A stretch of 64,000 bases of DNA from Eurosta solidaginis (Eukaryota; Arthropoda; Insecta; Diptera; Tephritidae): positions 303,788,998 through 303,852,997 of the forward strand of contig NC_090319.1 in the NCBI RefSeq assembly GCF_040869045.1. Reading direction: 5' to 3'. The notes beneath the pieces were generated by a model, which was not told the DNA's origin, searched no databases, and saw nothing but the letters and a program-made list of their open reading frames with translations. Shown here piece by piece: positions 47,415-58,989 of this stretch (the first letter of the stretch is position 1; each line of letters opens with the position of its first letter). A program made the position numbers and the translations under genes.

Positions 47415-48240
47415 TACTATGCCAAACTCGCGGCGTATGCAGATAAAGTTTAAGTTATCTTCATAAGCGACAGATACCAAAAATCAGCTCTCTGATGGAT
47501 CACGTGCATCCCTAATTGCACTAAGCCTAAGCGTGAAAAAGTACAGCACAAAATATCTAGGCTTTACACTAGATATAAGGTTAGGTTGAACTAGCCGGTC
47601 AGTAGAGAACTTACATAAACTGGATATGACTATAGAGTTACAAGAATCTGCTCTTATTCACTTCGCTTAACTTGTAAGCATGAGACGCCATAAGGCAGTC
47701 ACCATTTAGTATGCTCATCGTAAGCTTTAAGTCGTCTCTCTTTAGAGATATATGCAACCTTGTCAATCTAATAATACTAGATAGGAAGTTGTCATGGAAA
47801 CTTCATGTGGAGCACAGAGCGAAGAAATTCTTCGTGGCATTGTGTGCACGCAAGAAGATGCTTACTTGCACGTGGGACCTATTCCCCAAGCTCTTTTGGG
47901 TCCTAGTTTGGTGGGCTGGCTCACATAGAAGTACGTATGCCAAAAAACTTGAGGCGGTTTGCAAATTATCAATAATTAGCTAAAACGAGAGCCCTGACAA
48001 CTACTCATACAGAAGCATTGCATGCAATTCTGCACATCCCATTAGCAGATCTGATGGCTCCTTCGAAGCACAGGTACGGAATAAAGTAGTTTGTTGGTCT
48101 ATTAATTGAAGACGATATACTACTATGTCCACATGGTCTGCGCTCAAGCTGTCCCAAGGCACTGAGCCTCATTGTAGTACCTAACGTTATGTTCTTTGCC
48201 ACCAGGTATACTTACAGGTAGAATGCGCAGACTGCACAGC
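47415..48240. mobile_element. Composite of LINE fragments, with one LINE tail inserted into another
   Basis: A plus-strand RT remnant (LAAYADKV, about 47425; KYLGFTLD, about 47555) continues at 47775 with LDRKLSWKLHVEHRAKKFF and LVWWAGS...KKLEAVCKLS. It corresponds to the thumb region of the 1871-5800 family. Between the two parts (about 47576-47770) lies a minus-strand 3' tail of the same family, beginning TTAGGTTGAACTAGCCGGTCAG. The word ACTAGATA flanks the insert on both sides (about 47568 and 47775). From about 48060 a further minus-strand piece (KNITLGTTMRLSALGQLE) partly overlaps plus-strand ALHAILHIPLADL. Confidence 0.7.
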
Positions 48241-49387
48241 TAGGTATATGAAATTTTGAAGAAAAAAAATTTATTTCGGCGAAATATAATTCTATGTACA
48301 ATTGTATCAACTTCAAGCATTTTACAATTAAAATATTCTTGCACTTTATTTCCATTAATTTAATGCAACATGAAAAGCAGCTTATTTGGAACTACGAACT
48401 GAATGAAGGCAAAGAACTGATAAGTGCGCAGGGTATACAAGTAGAGAGTACATGCATTTTCGACTTTTGTACAAAAAGCTACAACAACCAGAAGTCATTC
48501 GAAAGTATTAGCGAAGCTCCCAGCTATGCAAAAAGGCAACTTCAACAGATAGTTGCAGTTTTGTATGAAAAACAAAGAAAATGCATTAAATTCAATTTTT
48601 CATGGTGTGCAGCTGAAACGCCAACCAGAGTTGATGATGCCTTAGCCGGGTTCCATTTTGTTATAACTGCATGCAAAAAAATTTATTTAACTTAGCTGAC
48701 ATGAGCTGAAAGCGAATCCTGAGTAAATGGAAGTATTTTTTGTTTTGAGCTGTGATCTTTTGCAATTGAGTTTAAAAATAATATTGCAATGCATTTGTTG
48801 GAATTTTTCGATAACGCTGCGTCTTCTGCTATCGCCCGCATCAATTTATTGTTAAACAAATAAACTTAAATTTTCTGTAAACAAATTGATCTTTATTTAC
48901 AGCACTACTTTTATAGGAGAACTTCACAATGCATTCGCGTACTTCACTTATAACGCGTTAAAATCAAAGTGGTTAACTGTCATTTCAGCTCCGCTTATTA
49001 TTATAATCTCAGTTGCCACGTTCGCCTATTTCCAACAGGGGATGAACTTTTTGTTAAAAGTCTTCTCGATTAGTTGCTTATTTACTTCTCTAATCTGCTT
49101 CATCCCATATTCGTTGTTATTTTCTATGTGTGCGTATTTGTGATTAGTGTCATCTGCGCTCTATGTTACTATGCATATGTATGCGTACAACAACACTGCA
49201 AGACTAGCGTAAGCTAAGAAGTTTATAATTCTTGTTTTCCGATACCTACTATCGGCATCACCTAAAACTGCATGAATTTTTCCAATAACTTTTCAAATAA
49301 CTATTAGATTGAGACAGTTGTGATTCTATAAAGCGCGTATATATGTATGCCCGTATTTTTCCCTATGTATAAGGCTTGCATAGTGGC
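48241..49387. other. No recognised gene
   Basis: A plus-strand frame of 133 codons (48294-48695) is open but has no recognisable motif, start context or splice context. A second frame (48886-49143) is hydrophobic. Both are treated as chance in AT-rich sequence. Confidence 0.4.
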
Positions 49388-49997
49388 CGCCGCACAGTGT
49401 TTCGTGTAGAACAAGCTAGCTGGACAAAATTATTTTATGAGATTTTCCGTTTCGTATGCAGTCATTTATTACAACTACGTCATTTTTTTCAGCAATATGT
49501 TCTTTTTTTTATTTTTTTCCAAAATTTTACTTCATATGCATACATTTGCTTATTTCATATACAGTAACTCATGTGAATAAGTGACATAGATCCAAAAAAA
49601 TTTAAAGGTCTTAAGAATATTACTTTATTGTACTTAAATTGAATGGACTACAAATCTCAATACTCTAAAAAATTCTAGAAATTCGGAAAAAAATTAAAAT
49701 TTTTTATGAAAATTCGTCGAATTTTTCAAACATTTTTTAAATATAATTTAGTTTTTGTTATAGATCGTGTCAAATTTTCTTATGGGAAATTAGTTAAAAT
49801 AAATTTGCGAATGCCCAAAATTGTAAGAATTGTCCAAAAAGGGGTGTCTCCTTATTTATGTGAGTGACTGTACATATGTACATACATATTTTGTATTTAT
49901 TTGAGTATTTATCCTGGCACTACAATTTTTACAAAATTATTTTATAGTACCAGTCAGGAATATAAAAGTGAATTACAATCATAATAATAACAATCAC

Positions 49998-51118
49998 CCC
50001 TATTCTGCATTTCGATTACGTTCCCGTTCTTCGCTCCGCTTCAGTCGAAGTTTGGTATTCTGCATTACGACGGAATCGTAAAGAGAAGAGGAAGATCAAA
50101 TGATTTTTCGAAATCAGCTGTTGGTACGGAATGTGTGAACATTGGAACAAAATAAATTAAAGAAAATTTGTAAAAAACACTGAAAAACGTTTATATTTTA
50201 TTATCCACGACATTTTGTACAAAAAAAAAGCAATAGAATATATTGCCGCAGTGTTATATTTTTTTGAGTGAAGTGCTTTCATAATTGTAAGTGTGTTTTT
50301 GTCGTTCTTTTGGCCAATTCCCTGCCGTGGCCACCAAGTTTTGTTAAAACGGATTCCTGCACGAATACAGTTCACATTTTCTGAATTTTAAGGGTGGTAA
50401 TTTCATTGCACTGGCCTAAAATACTTTATAAGGGTTTATTTATTCTTTCCGCAAGGATTGTTTACGTTTTCGCTTTACCTTCCTCTACGCCGGCAGATTG
50501 CTTTGGCATATAACTGGACCCAACGAACAGACACAAATTATAGCTGTCTATTATAATGGAATCAATAGCCGCGGCATTAGTTATGGAGTTGGAAAGCAAC
50601 GCATTCGAAAATTCCCAGGCGACAATGGAAAGGCAGATATTGCGAGATTTGTGTAATCCATTTGAGATGAGTGACGAATTGTAAGAAATTGAACTTAAAA
50701 GTGGTAAAGTTTATTGACTTATTTTCTTATTTAGGTTCAAAACGAATTTTCGACTTAACAAGGATGCTTTCAAGTATGTGTTAGATAATTTTGCGGGGCA
50801 AATACGTCCAAGCACTTCGACATCGACATGTTGTTTTTGACCTGAAAACATATAAAAAACAATCATCATCAAGCCTTCTACGTTTCTTAACAAGTTTTAC
50901 TTACATTTTTGTTAAAATTCTGTTATAAATTAATAAAAAAATAAAAAGAAAATATTTTTCCGCCAACTAATTTGCAACTTAGAAAAACGGAACTACGATC
51001 GAAATGCAGAATACAAAAAATCGAACGATTCGAAGTTGGATCGAAAGAGATTGGAACACAGAATACCAAAATTGCCAAATCGAAAAAATTCCAATCCAAG
51101 TCGAAATGCAGATTAGGG
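49998..51118 (+). mobile_element. PIF/Harbinger element, internally deleted, nested in the Transib
   Basis: The ends are inverted: CCCTATTCTGCATTTCGA on the left and TCGAAATGCAGATTAGGG on the right, with one internal difference. It carries the first exons of a HARBI1-like transposase (50556 onward) but no DDE core. A target duplication of three bases cannot be shown (TCA on one side, TGA on the other). Confidence 0.75.
50556..50829 (+). pseudogene. Harbinger transposase N-terminus, two exons, truncated
   Basis: Exon 1 (50556-50680) encodes MESIAAALVMELESN, ERQILRDLCNPFEMSDEL. An intron of 54 bp (50681-50734) has GTAAGA and TTTAG borders. Exon 2 encodes FKTNFRLNKDAFKYVLDNF and runs out at TGA after a Ser/Thr stretch. 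The L(R)D..DPFEM.D..F...FRL.KD...Y motif is typical of HARBI1-like nucleases. The catalytic DDE part is missing. Confidence 0.75.
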
Positions 51119-51269
51119 CTGAATGTAAATAATTAAATTAATTTTGTGAAAATTACTTATTACAAAAACTTAAAAGTAAAGTATCATACACAGCAGAAAA
51201 GACTATAGATTTAAATTAAATAAAACCTGATCCAAGAAAAAGTTATAGGGTAGGTTATCTTTTATAATT

Positions 51270-52529
51270 ATGTTATTATTCCCTATCATCACTTTCATTC
51301 GATGAGTCACTTGTGGAATAGTCATGAGCATCAGCAACACTATTGTGAAAGCTTGAAACAACTGGGGTATTTACTGACTCCTCAACATTATCGGGGGACA
51401 GTAAATTTAAGACTTCTGAAGTCAGTCTTTTAAATTTTTTCTTAGGTATCTCCCTAAAACTGTTAACTAAAGGATCCGATGTTATAAGCAACATATTCAT
51501 AAGATCTCTATTCGTGGCTTCACGCGAATGCTTTTGTGTGTTATCATCCCTGAATCATCTCAAATCTTTGTTACGGGCTTCCTGTGCTTCCTCAGAAAGT
51601 TGACCAATAGGTAAAATTGCTGATTTTATAATATCAGTACTATGCACTAAGATTTTATGAACTGTAACAGGCATATTAAACTATGGATAGAGATCTATGT
51701 ATAGTTTTTTAGTCTCGACCGCAAATTTTTCAAATCTTTTGGATATTTATATTGTACCCAGATGCTAATGCGCGAAGGAGAGTGTCGAATCTTTTGATGA
51801 GCGTAACATCCAATCCCGTAATCTCAGCACTAGCCTCAGAATTTTCGAAAAACCTACGAGCAGTATTGCCGTCATTGGTATTGCCGAAACCTAGTTTTAG
51901 TTTATCTACTATCAATCCAAGTTTTGCAGTATTTATACTACATTCAGGTATTGGCGTAGATGCTACCAAATGGGGTTGTTTTGTGTAGTGTTCCTGTGTG
52001 GTTATACCTACATTAGAATTGCTTTGTATGTACCTGTTTTTATGCCTTGGTGACTGGTGCGGTAGGTTGTGGCAGGTTGAAGTCAGTGATCTTCGCCTTT
52101 TTGCTTTTGGCGTGCTCTTGTTGACCTTTCGCGTTAATTTTTGTGCGTTTTATGGCTACGTGTTTGTTCGCCGTACCTAGGAATTGGTTTTGCCGTTTGC
52201 AGATCAGCTTTAATGGTTCAAATATCTCGTCTCGTATATGTGGAGATAACAAAATCTACAGAAAAAAAAAAATAAAATTAAAAATAGATGTGCAAAGAAT
52301 TCGCAATGGTTTTTTCTTTCGACTATTAGAGAATACTTGCGACTATAACATATGTAAAATTTAGCCCGGATGTCTGCGGATGTATCTAACTTTTTTGTCC
52401 CTAAATTTAAAAATATAGAGAAAAAAAGCTTTTCTTCTTAATAACGGAATGTTAAGTATATTGAAAATACTCTAATTGCGAAAGAATTACTATTAAAAAA
52501 TTTTACTTACCTTCGAGCTTAGAATCCAT
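51270..52529 (-). pseudogene. Transib transposase remnant (RAG1-like core, C-terminal part)
   Basis: Reading the minus strand: a possible tiny first exon (ATG at 52527-52529, donor GTAAGT at 52505-52510), then from about 52256 LLSPHIRDEIFEPLKLICK and a basic region ending KITDFNLPQPT. After stops comes CSINTAKLGLIVDKLK, GNTNDGNTARRFFENSEAS and LIKRFDTLLRALASG (51969-51735). A frameshift near 51740 leads to FAVETKKLYIDLYP, VTVHKILVHSTDIIKSA, LPIGQLSEEAQEARNKDLR (about 51560-51610) and NRDLMNMLLITSDPLV, ending in a Ser/Asp-rich tail at 51276. The SEEAQEARNKDL block matches the region holding the catalytic Glu of RAG1/Transib (SEGNESGNK in RAG1). The central part with the two catalytic Asp residues is missing, so about half the protein has been deleted. 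The enzyme would cut at the inverted ends. This copy is dead. Confidence 0.82.
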
Positions 52530-52787
52530 CAAAAAAAATTATATAAAAGTGTTCACTTAAAATAAATATGAAGCGTGATATTCAACAAGAATTTTGCAAA
52601 TTAATCAATGCATTTTACGGCCACTCCTACCTTCTTACTTCAATTACTCAATATATATGAGCAAAAATATCAAAAAAAAAGCAAAAATCCCGTTATTTTG
52701 TTTGTTTTCTTTCATTTCTCATTACACTTTTATTGGAATAAGAACTTTGTTTTTGTCCAGCTAGCTTGTTCTACACGAAACACTGTG

Positions 52788-53075
52788 CGCCGTGGTGTGG
52801 TGAAAGCGTGCTCCCCCTACCACACCAAAGATCATCAGTTCAAGTCCCGGACAGAGCAACACCGACAATTTAGAAATGTTCAATTGGAACAAATTTTTCT
52901 AAGCGGGGTCGTCATTCGGCAGTGATTTGGCAAACATTCCGGTTGCATTTATGTCATGAAAAACTTCTCAGTGAAAGTTTTTCTGCCTTGCACATCCCGT
53001 TTGGAATCGACATAAAATGAAAAATAAAAAGGAGCACAACGCTAAATGGAAGAGAAGCTCGGCCTTTAAGCTTAA
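52788..53075 (+). mobile_element. tRNA-derived SINE, copy 2
   Basis: It starts in the right target duplication of the Transib. The head reads GTGGTGTGGTGAAAGCGTGC and TCCCCCTACCACACCAAAG, with B-box AGTTCAAGTCCCGG (about 52838). The body matches copies 1 and 3 (TCTAAGCGGGGTCG, CGGCAGTGATTTGGCAA, CTGCCTTGCACAT, GAAGCTCGGCC). The tail is lost. Confidence 0.72.
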
Positions 53076-53149
53076 AGCTCATGCTTGATCGACTTTCATT
53101 GTGCACAACATCTGCTTTACCATAAATCAATACAAACTACAGGACATAG

Positions 53150-55687
53150 TTCGACCGACGCGTCACCGGGGTGACTATTTAATATTCTCCCCTCAAAAAA
53201 ACATATTTTTAATAAATTTTTTTAACTCATTTTCCGTAACATCCTAAATTAATGAATTTTAAGCAGAAAAAATACAAAATAAGGTTTCATAATTTTAGTC
53301 ATAGACAACTGTAACGGTTTGAAAACTTTTATTCTTTTTTTGGCCGACGTAGTCACCATGAGTAAATACCAATTACAAGCAGGACATGTACATATGAAAA
53401 TATTATTGGTATATCGTTTATGAGAACAGAGTTTTATAAAAAATAGCAACTTTATTCGCTGCACTGAACACATTTGGCAATGGGCTGAATATGCTCCTAG
53501 CACACTGGCTTTATACAAACCAAGCAAACTTTCCAGGAGTTCCGTTGTTTTTTATTCACTTGTTGACAAACATGACACTTGACTTTGATTTTCATTCGAC
53601 CTGTTTCGTCACGTTGCTCAATTTGCGATTCCGATGCAAACGGCAGAGATAAATGGGTATTCAAAATATCCTCCATAGCGATACGTACGTGATAATGCTG
53701 CAGGATTCGGGGGTTTAATGCTCGCCGATTGACAGCCTCAGTGAACAATTCACGAGAAAGTTCTTTTAGATAAGTTCGACGGCTGATGCAAACACGACTC
53801 GTTACATAATTATCCCTATAAATAATGTGTCCACCTAGTGCCATTACGTCCAACATATTGAAAAATAGAGCCAATGGCCACCGGTGCGAATTTCTTTGGC
53901 ATGTGTAAATTCCAAGCATTTGATCCATTGTATCGACACCACCTTTTGTACGATTGTAGTCGAGAATTATTTCAGGTTTGTTTGAAGCAGAATCGATTGA
54001 TGCATTATTGTGCAAGGTAGAGAGCAAAAAAACATTTTTGTTGGCTTTGGCTTTGTGACTAAGGAGGACAGTTTCATTGCGGAACGCAAACTTAAATTAC
54101 CCAAAGGCGCAGATTTTTCAAACTGCAGCTCTCTAGGAATGAAGCGCTTGTTTTTGCGAACAGTGCCAACTAAGCTGAGCTTGATGTTCTTTAGCTCATA
54201 GGCAAGGTGCAATGAAGTGAAGAAGTTGTCCGTGGTGACATTTCGTCCACTATTTTTCCATGGTTGCACCAATTCAAGCACAATTTTTTCACCTAAATTA
54301 GAAGCTGTTGCCTGCCCAGGTTGCCACCCTAAATACAATATACCATGCAAAGGATAGCTGGTTTCTGCACCACACGCCCAAAATATTTGTATGCCGTATT
54401 TTGCTGGTTTTGAGGAGATATATTGACGGAACGCCACTCGACCACGAAATGGATAAAGTTGCTCATCAATTATTATATTACTGTCGATAATGCTTCCGCA
54501 TTGCATTTGCATAAGCATCCAAATTTCCGATATTGGAGCTACTTTATCAGCTTCCTTTCGAGCCCCACGTGTTCTATTATCATCAGAACGAATAGTGCGA
54601 AGAATAGCTTTGAATCTATTTCTGCTCATCGCAGCACGGTAGAGTGGAAATGAATAAGAAGCCCATAACTCATCAATCGGCTCCATGCTGGACTTATGGA
54701 CACCACAAGCTAATAAAATTCCATAAAATGCATCCATTTGAATACTGTCAGGTTTTTTCCATACTTTCGGGGGCGACTCTTGATGTTTCTCGTTCAATAT
54801 TTGGACCAGCTGTTCGCCTTTTCTGTTTGTGTTTCGCACTATTATATCCTTCATAACGTCGGAAAACAACAAATTAAACGCATCCAAGCGGCTCATAGCT
54901 GCTTGGCAAGCAGGCCCACCTAAACATAATCAAAAGCAAATAAATAATTATTTGCACATAATATTCTACTTCATTGGCTGACCTCTTTGTCTAAGTATAT
55001 TGTGGCCACGAGTTTGACCTGTTGGTAATGGATTCTGAGACCACTGAGTTCCATCGGGCGCTTCATACACTAATTGCGACCCAATATTATTAACCGTAGT
55101 ACCTTATATTTCTTCATAGCTTTCTGGCTCGACCCACTTCGTCAATCACATCCCCTGTCTCAGCATCCGATGCAGTTTTGCCACCTGGTAGCCATTCATC
55201 ACCTTCACCGTCGTTGCCATCGCCAAATTCAACATCATTGTCATCATCAAGAAGCAGCGTCTCAATATCCGCTTCTGATAATGCTCTATATAGCATAAAT
55301 ATATAGTACATATTTTCACCTAAAATATAGATATTTACCTTCGATTAACGATGCGCTATAGTCGGTTGTGTTTGGTTTAACTGGTTGCATTTTCGTATCT
55401 TAAACGCTTAGAACTGCTCATTTTCAACAAATAAGGAACTTGATTAAATTTTTATCAAACTGGATTCAATCTTTCGCAACTGCACTAAACAAGAACTATG
55501 AATATAATCAGCTGAATGTTGTTGAATATAATCAGCTGTTAATGTTGCCAGATGCCCATTTTCATTTAACACCAGTTTTTTCTGAAGTTCGCTCCCTGCA
55601 TTTAAGCTGAATTTTCATTTTATTAAAAGTCACCGGGGTGACTTCGTCGGCCAAAATGAGTTGTAAAAATCGTTGGCCGAATGAGGG
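53150..55687 (-). mobile_element. piggyBac DNA transposon, decayed
   Basis: The right border ends GAATGAGGG directly followed by TTAA (55688-55691), so in element orientation it starts TTAA-CCCTCATTC, the piggyBac form. A subterminal hairpin GTCACCGGGGTGAC is present at both ends (53162-53175 and 55629-55642), each next to a (G)CCGACG-type word on its outer side. The left outermost bases are diverged or deleted. It contains a transposase with all three catalytic aspartates but several lesions. Confidence 0.82.
53497..55310 (-). pseudogene. piggyBac transposase, disrupted
   Basis: The N-terminal acidic region (55310-55115: ALSEADIETLL, DDDNDVEFGDG) is followed by a TAA stop near 55105 and then by VYEAPDGTQWSQNPLPTG and RGHNILRQRG. 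A 63-bp intron (54920-54982, GT..AG borders) is inferred because the exons join as RQRGGPACQAAMSRLD. The DDE core runs from 54896: IIDEQLYPFRGR (Asp 54465-54467), VTTDNFFTS (Asp 54228-54230), then KGGVDTMDQM (Asp 53932-53934) after a 1-nt frameshift at about 54010-54035 inside KPKPTK. The C-terminus has the cysteine-rich CHVCQQ...CLVCIKPVC domain. A working piggyBac transposase cuts at TTAA and excises precisely. Stop plus frameshift preclude that here. Confidence 0.88.
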
Positions 55688-55691
55688 TTAA

Positions 55692-58165
55692 GCCTGCTTT
55701 AGCTTGGAAACTCGATATTTTAGTTTGGATGAGGTTGATGTTGTTGCGCACCTAAATTATAGCAGACGGTCATATATGTAAGCGTTGGCTCAGTAAGACT
55801 TAGAGTAGGAGCGATTTTCCGGCAACACCTGCCGAATTTGTTATGGAGATAAACCGGTTACAGAAGTGCGCCATCTTCAGTGCATTGGTTTCGTTCCGCA
55901 TATGTCTTATTTCGGGGGTGTATTCATATGATAAAGTTGTGTCTAATGTAAAAAAACCACGGAATTTTAACCAGTTCTACATGATGTAACGTGGAGGTTA
56001 AGTTTTTCGAACTGTAAGAAAATATTAAATTTTTTTCTGGGGAAGCTTTTAATGTTGTACTGATGGCATCGCTCGTATCTTTTCTGTAAACATTCATGAA
56101 AGTAACTCAGATCGAGTTTTCGAGGATTGAAAGATATTGCAGTTTCCCACAAAATTGTATGCCTTGCCCTTTTTATTGTATTTTTTGTTGGCCAGTGATG
56201 TCACTATTTGCATCTGCACCGCGTTGCCCTAAATCGAGCTACATTAAAATTTGCACAAGGCGTAGGTCATGGGACATGTTTCTAAATTTCACTTCTTTGT
56301 CAGCTTGCTCTGCGGTTGCTGACTTTTGAACTTCAAATCAGCTGCATTCATACTGGTCTTATGACAGATGCCTATATCCACAGATATTAATGTTCCGCTG
56401 CACGCTTTTTAATTGTCTCAAAAGTATTGCCTTTTTGTTGATTATGCTTTTATACACAATTTAGTACATATATGCTTTAGGTTTTTAACGCCAAATTGTG
56501 GGGAATATTTTTCGGCTCGCTCAACGGAGCCTCATCAATGAAAGTGGGTTCATATATGCTATATGTGTTTGGCCTCAAATTGTGGGGAATATTTTTAGGC
56601 TCATTCACGAGAGCTTCAGTAAGATTAGGTTTTATAGCGTAAGCAATGCTTCCACTTAGCACCATCAAATCGATATTATTTATGTGTTTTTCGTTAGCGA
56701 TACAGGTTGCTATTCGGCCCAGCACACGTAGAGCTAGTTGATGAAGAAGGGTAATTCAAACATATGTCCTTCAAACTTCGGCGTGCGCAAATTTCGTAAC
56801 TTTTCTCTAGTATGAATAGCAAAAAGAAAGTTGTGTACAGCAACACGAGTAATATGAGTGTCGCTTATCAAAAAAACATATATAAAAATATGTTTGTTTT
56901 ATTTCTAACTCGTATACTTAAGGACACCCGCAGTTACGAGGCGGAAAGCCAGGTTAAGGACAATCTTTTATTCGGCTTAACATCAGGCACTGTATAGTCA
57001 GTCTCCTTGTTATTGATGTTTAACAAGCTAATCTGGCACACAATAGACTAAAAGGCTACTTTACAACATCACACCTGCATAACTAATTGAAGATCTGGCC
57101 ATATTTGTTCTAAAGCATCGATTTAGTGTGAAAGTCCCCAAGATATGTAAGTAATTTGGAAATTTTAATTAAAAAAAATGATTTCCCACCGTAACATTTT
57201 ACCTCAAATTTTTGCCTATTGACGTTCGTTAGACTATTCTTTAAAATTCTTTTTCCAACACAGTTACAAAAAATAACGGCTCTTATATTTTTTTATGTGC
57301 TGACTTTTACGCAGCAAGAAAAGCAGCAGAAGCACTTTAGTAATGCAACAAATTTCCATGCGGGCGTACTATTTGCGTTTCTTTTGTTGTTCTTTTCAGT
57401 GCTTTTGTTGTTGTTTTTTCCTTGGTACAGCCATTTTGTATGTGCAGCCTTTTCGTTGTTATTTTTATTTAAATTTTTTTTTTTTTTTGTTCATTTGGTA
57501 TATCCTTCCTTTGGCAGGATATAGCCCTTGGACCAATTTTACTGCATCCAATTTTAGAAAGAACAAAGACACGTAAAAAAAAAGCTTAGCCAAGTAGCAG
57601 CAATAAAATCCCTAGTGGACGCTCGAAACATACACGAGTGTATGCTTGTATACAAACTAAAAAAATCTACATAAAAATTTCGTTTAAGAAAACTGTGCGT
57701 GGAAGAGAATGGTAGAGCATCATAAAAAGGGAAAATACCTTTGGGAAATATATGCATATTATTCATCAATTCTGATTAGAAGTCATAGCAACAAATACTA
57801 CTCCACAGACAATTGCAAGTGCACAGATACCAAGACATACAACACATAAATCTATTTATGTTATATACTTAATTGGCTGGAATTTTTTAAGCCTTGATTA
57901 TTTTAAAGGTCGATCATCTTTTTCAATTTTTTGGTTTGCTATGTATTTAATTTTCTCCTGAATGCAAAAAGTTTTTTTTTTTTCGTTGTTAAAACTCAAT
58001 TGATGTTGATGGGGAGTCAGTAAGTCAAGTTTTGTCTATTTTTATATGCGCTATGTTCTTGGGTCTTATATTTAATCATCTCCTTGACTAAAAGTCATCC
58101 AGCGATAGTTTACTGATGATTTGCTGTTAGTTCCATTGATTTGAGCAATGACGAACTTTAGAGAT
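55692..58165. other. Largely unrecognised; contains an in-phase 84-bp repeat
   Basis: No known gene is identified. The minus-strand frame 56477-56725 shows a peptide repeat, EPKNIPHNLRPN and EPKNIPHNLALK, spaced by 28 codons. The DNA word AAATTGTGGGGAATATTTTT recurs 84 bp apart (56493 and 56577). It could be a decayed exon with a peptide repeat. The T-rich stretch at 57219-57524 encodes only Phe/Leu-rich chance frames. Confidence 0.4.
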
Positions 58166-58169
58166 TTCT

Positions 58170-58655
58170 TGTAGCTATACACCTTCTGCTAACGTTCGAA
58201 TCTCTGAATTGTCGAATAAATAACTCTAATATTCAGTATTGCAAAATGGTCTTTATTTGGACTACTTTGGGCATAGTACAATTATACTTCAATATTCACA
58301 AAAGCGCGTTTATATCAAACTGATTAGTCATTCCTCAGCTTGCCCTGTTTTTATACTCTCTGTTGTTTCGCACGCATATTTCTCTTAAGGTCTAGACGTT
58401 TTACCTTCTATAACTGTTGTATCTCCTGCTTGGTAATTTAGCTACATGCATGTGTATGTGTGAGTAACAACTTCTGCTCTTAGATTATGACTACATATGT
58501 GTATGTAATATAATTTCTTTGCTTTAAGCCGCTAGTTATGTGTGTGAAATATTCTTCGTCGCCTTATATGTGTACACGTACATAAATGCGGCTACTTGCT
58601 GTTTTTGTTGTTGCGCTTATTTACTAACAGCATAGTGATGCTAATATTTTAAGCA
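58170..58655 (-). repeat. Solo-LTR-like fragment
   Basis: Related to the LTR at 13312-13817 (same strand) and, inverted, to 42883-43283. Shared words: GAATAAATAACT, GCAAAATGGTCTTTAT, TCAAACTGA, CTCAGCT and GTGATGCTAATATT near the far end. No internal retrotransposon sequence is attached. No target duplication is clear. Confidence 0.55.
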
Positions 58656-58989
58656 CCGCATCCGATCCGCTGTAGCATATTGGTTTTCTTTCCCAGTCGG
58701 TAAGACTTAGCTATCGCAGCACCCCTTTTCATGCAACGCATTTCCGCACACATTTATCCACCATATCAGATCATCCGAGGCCGATGCAAGCAGCTTCCTT
58801 ATACATGGGTATTGTACTAGTTTCCTTGGATGTGCTGCAAGAGATGAACTTAAAATCTAGCCTCACCCCAGATATTTGGTTGAAGTGCGTGTTTTTACTT
58901 TCTAGTACTGGTACCCAACCGACATATTACTGATAGTGGGAATCCGCCTCCTGTGAGGATAGCGATAGCAATATACACAGTGTTCGGAA

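Larger units (their letters stand above)
49393..52787 (-). mobile_element. Transib DNA transposon (RAG1-related), decayed
   Basis: It has identical 37-bp inverted ends starting CACAGTG (49393-49429 and 52751-52787), flanked by a 5-bp target duplication CGCCG (49388-49392 and 52788-52792). Transib elements are known for CACWRTG termini and GC-rich 5-bp duplications, and the minus strand carries Transib/RAG1-like transposase pieces. The heptamer is followed by a 24-bp spacer and ACAAAAACA (right end) or ACAAAATTA (left end), close to a 23-type recombination signal. A Harbinger element (49998-51118) is nested on the left side. Confidence 0.88.

Noticed and set aside
48294..48695. 133-codon open frame on the plus strand
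   Set aside because: No recognisable domain, no splice or promoter context, in AT-rich sequence between LINE scraps and the Transib. Kept only as unrecognised.
54920..54982. Small deletion or frameshift in the piggyBac transposase
   Set aside because: The segment has GT..AG borders and its removal joins two conserved blocks in frame, so an intron is more likely.
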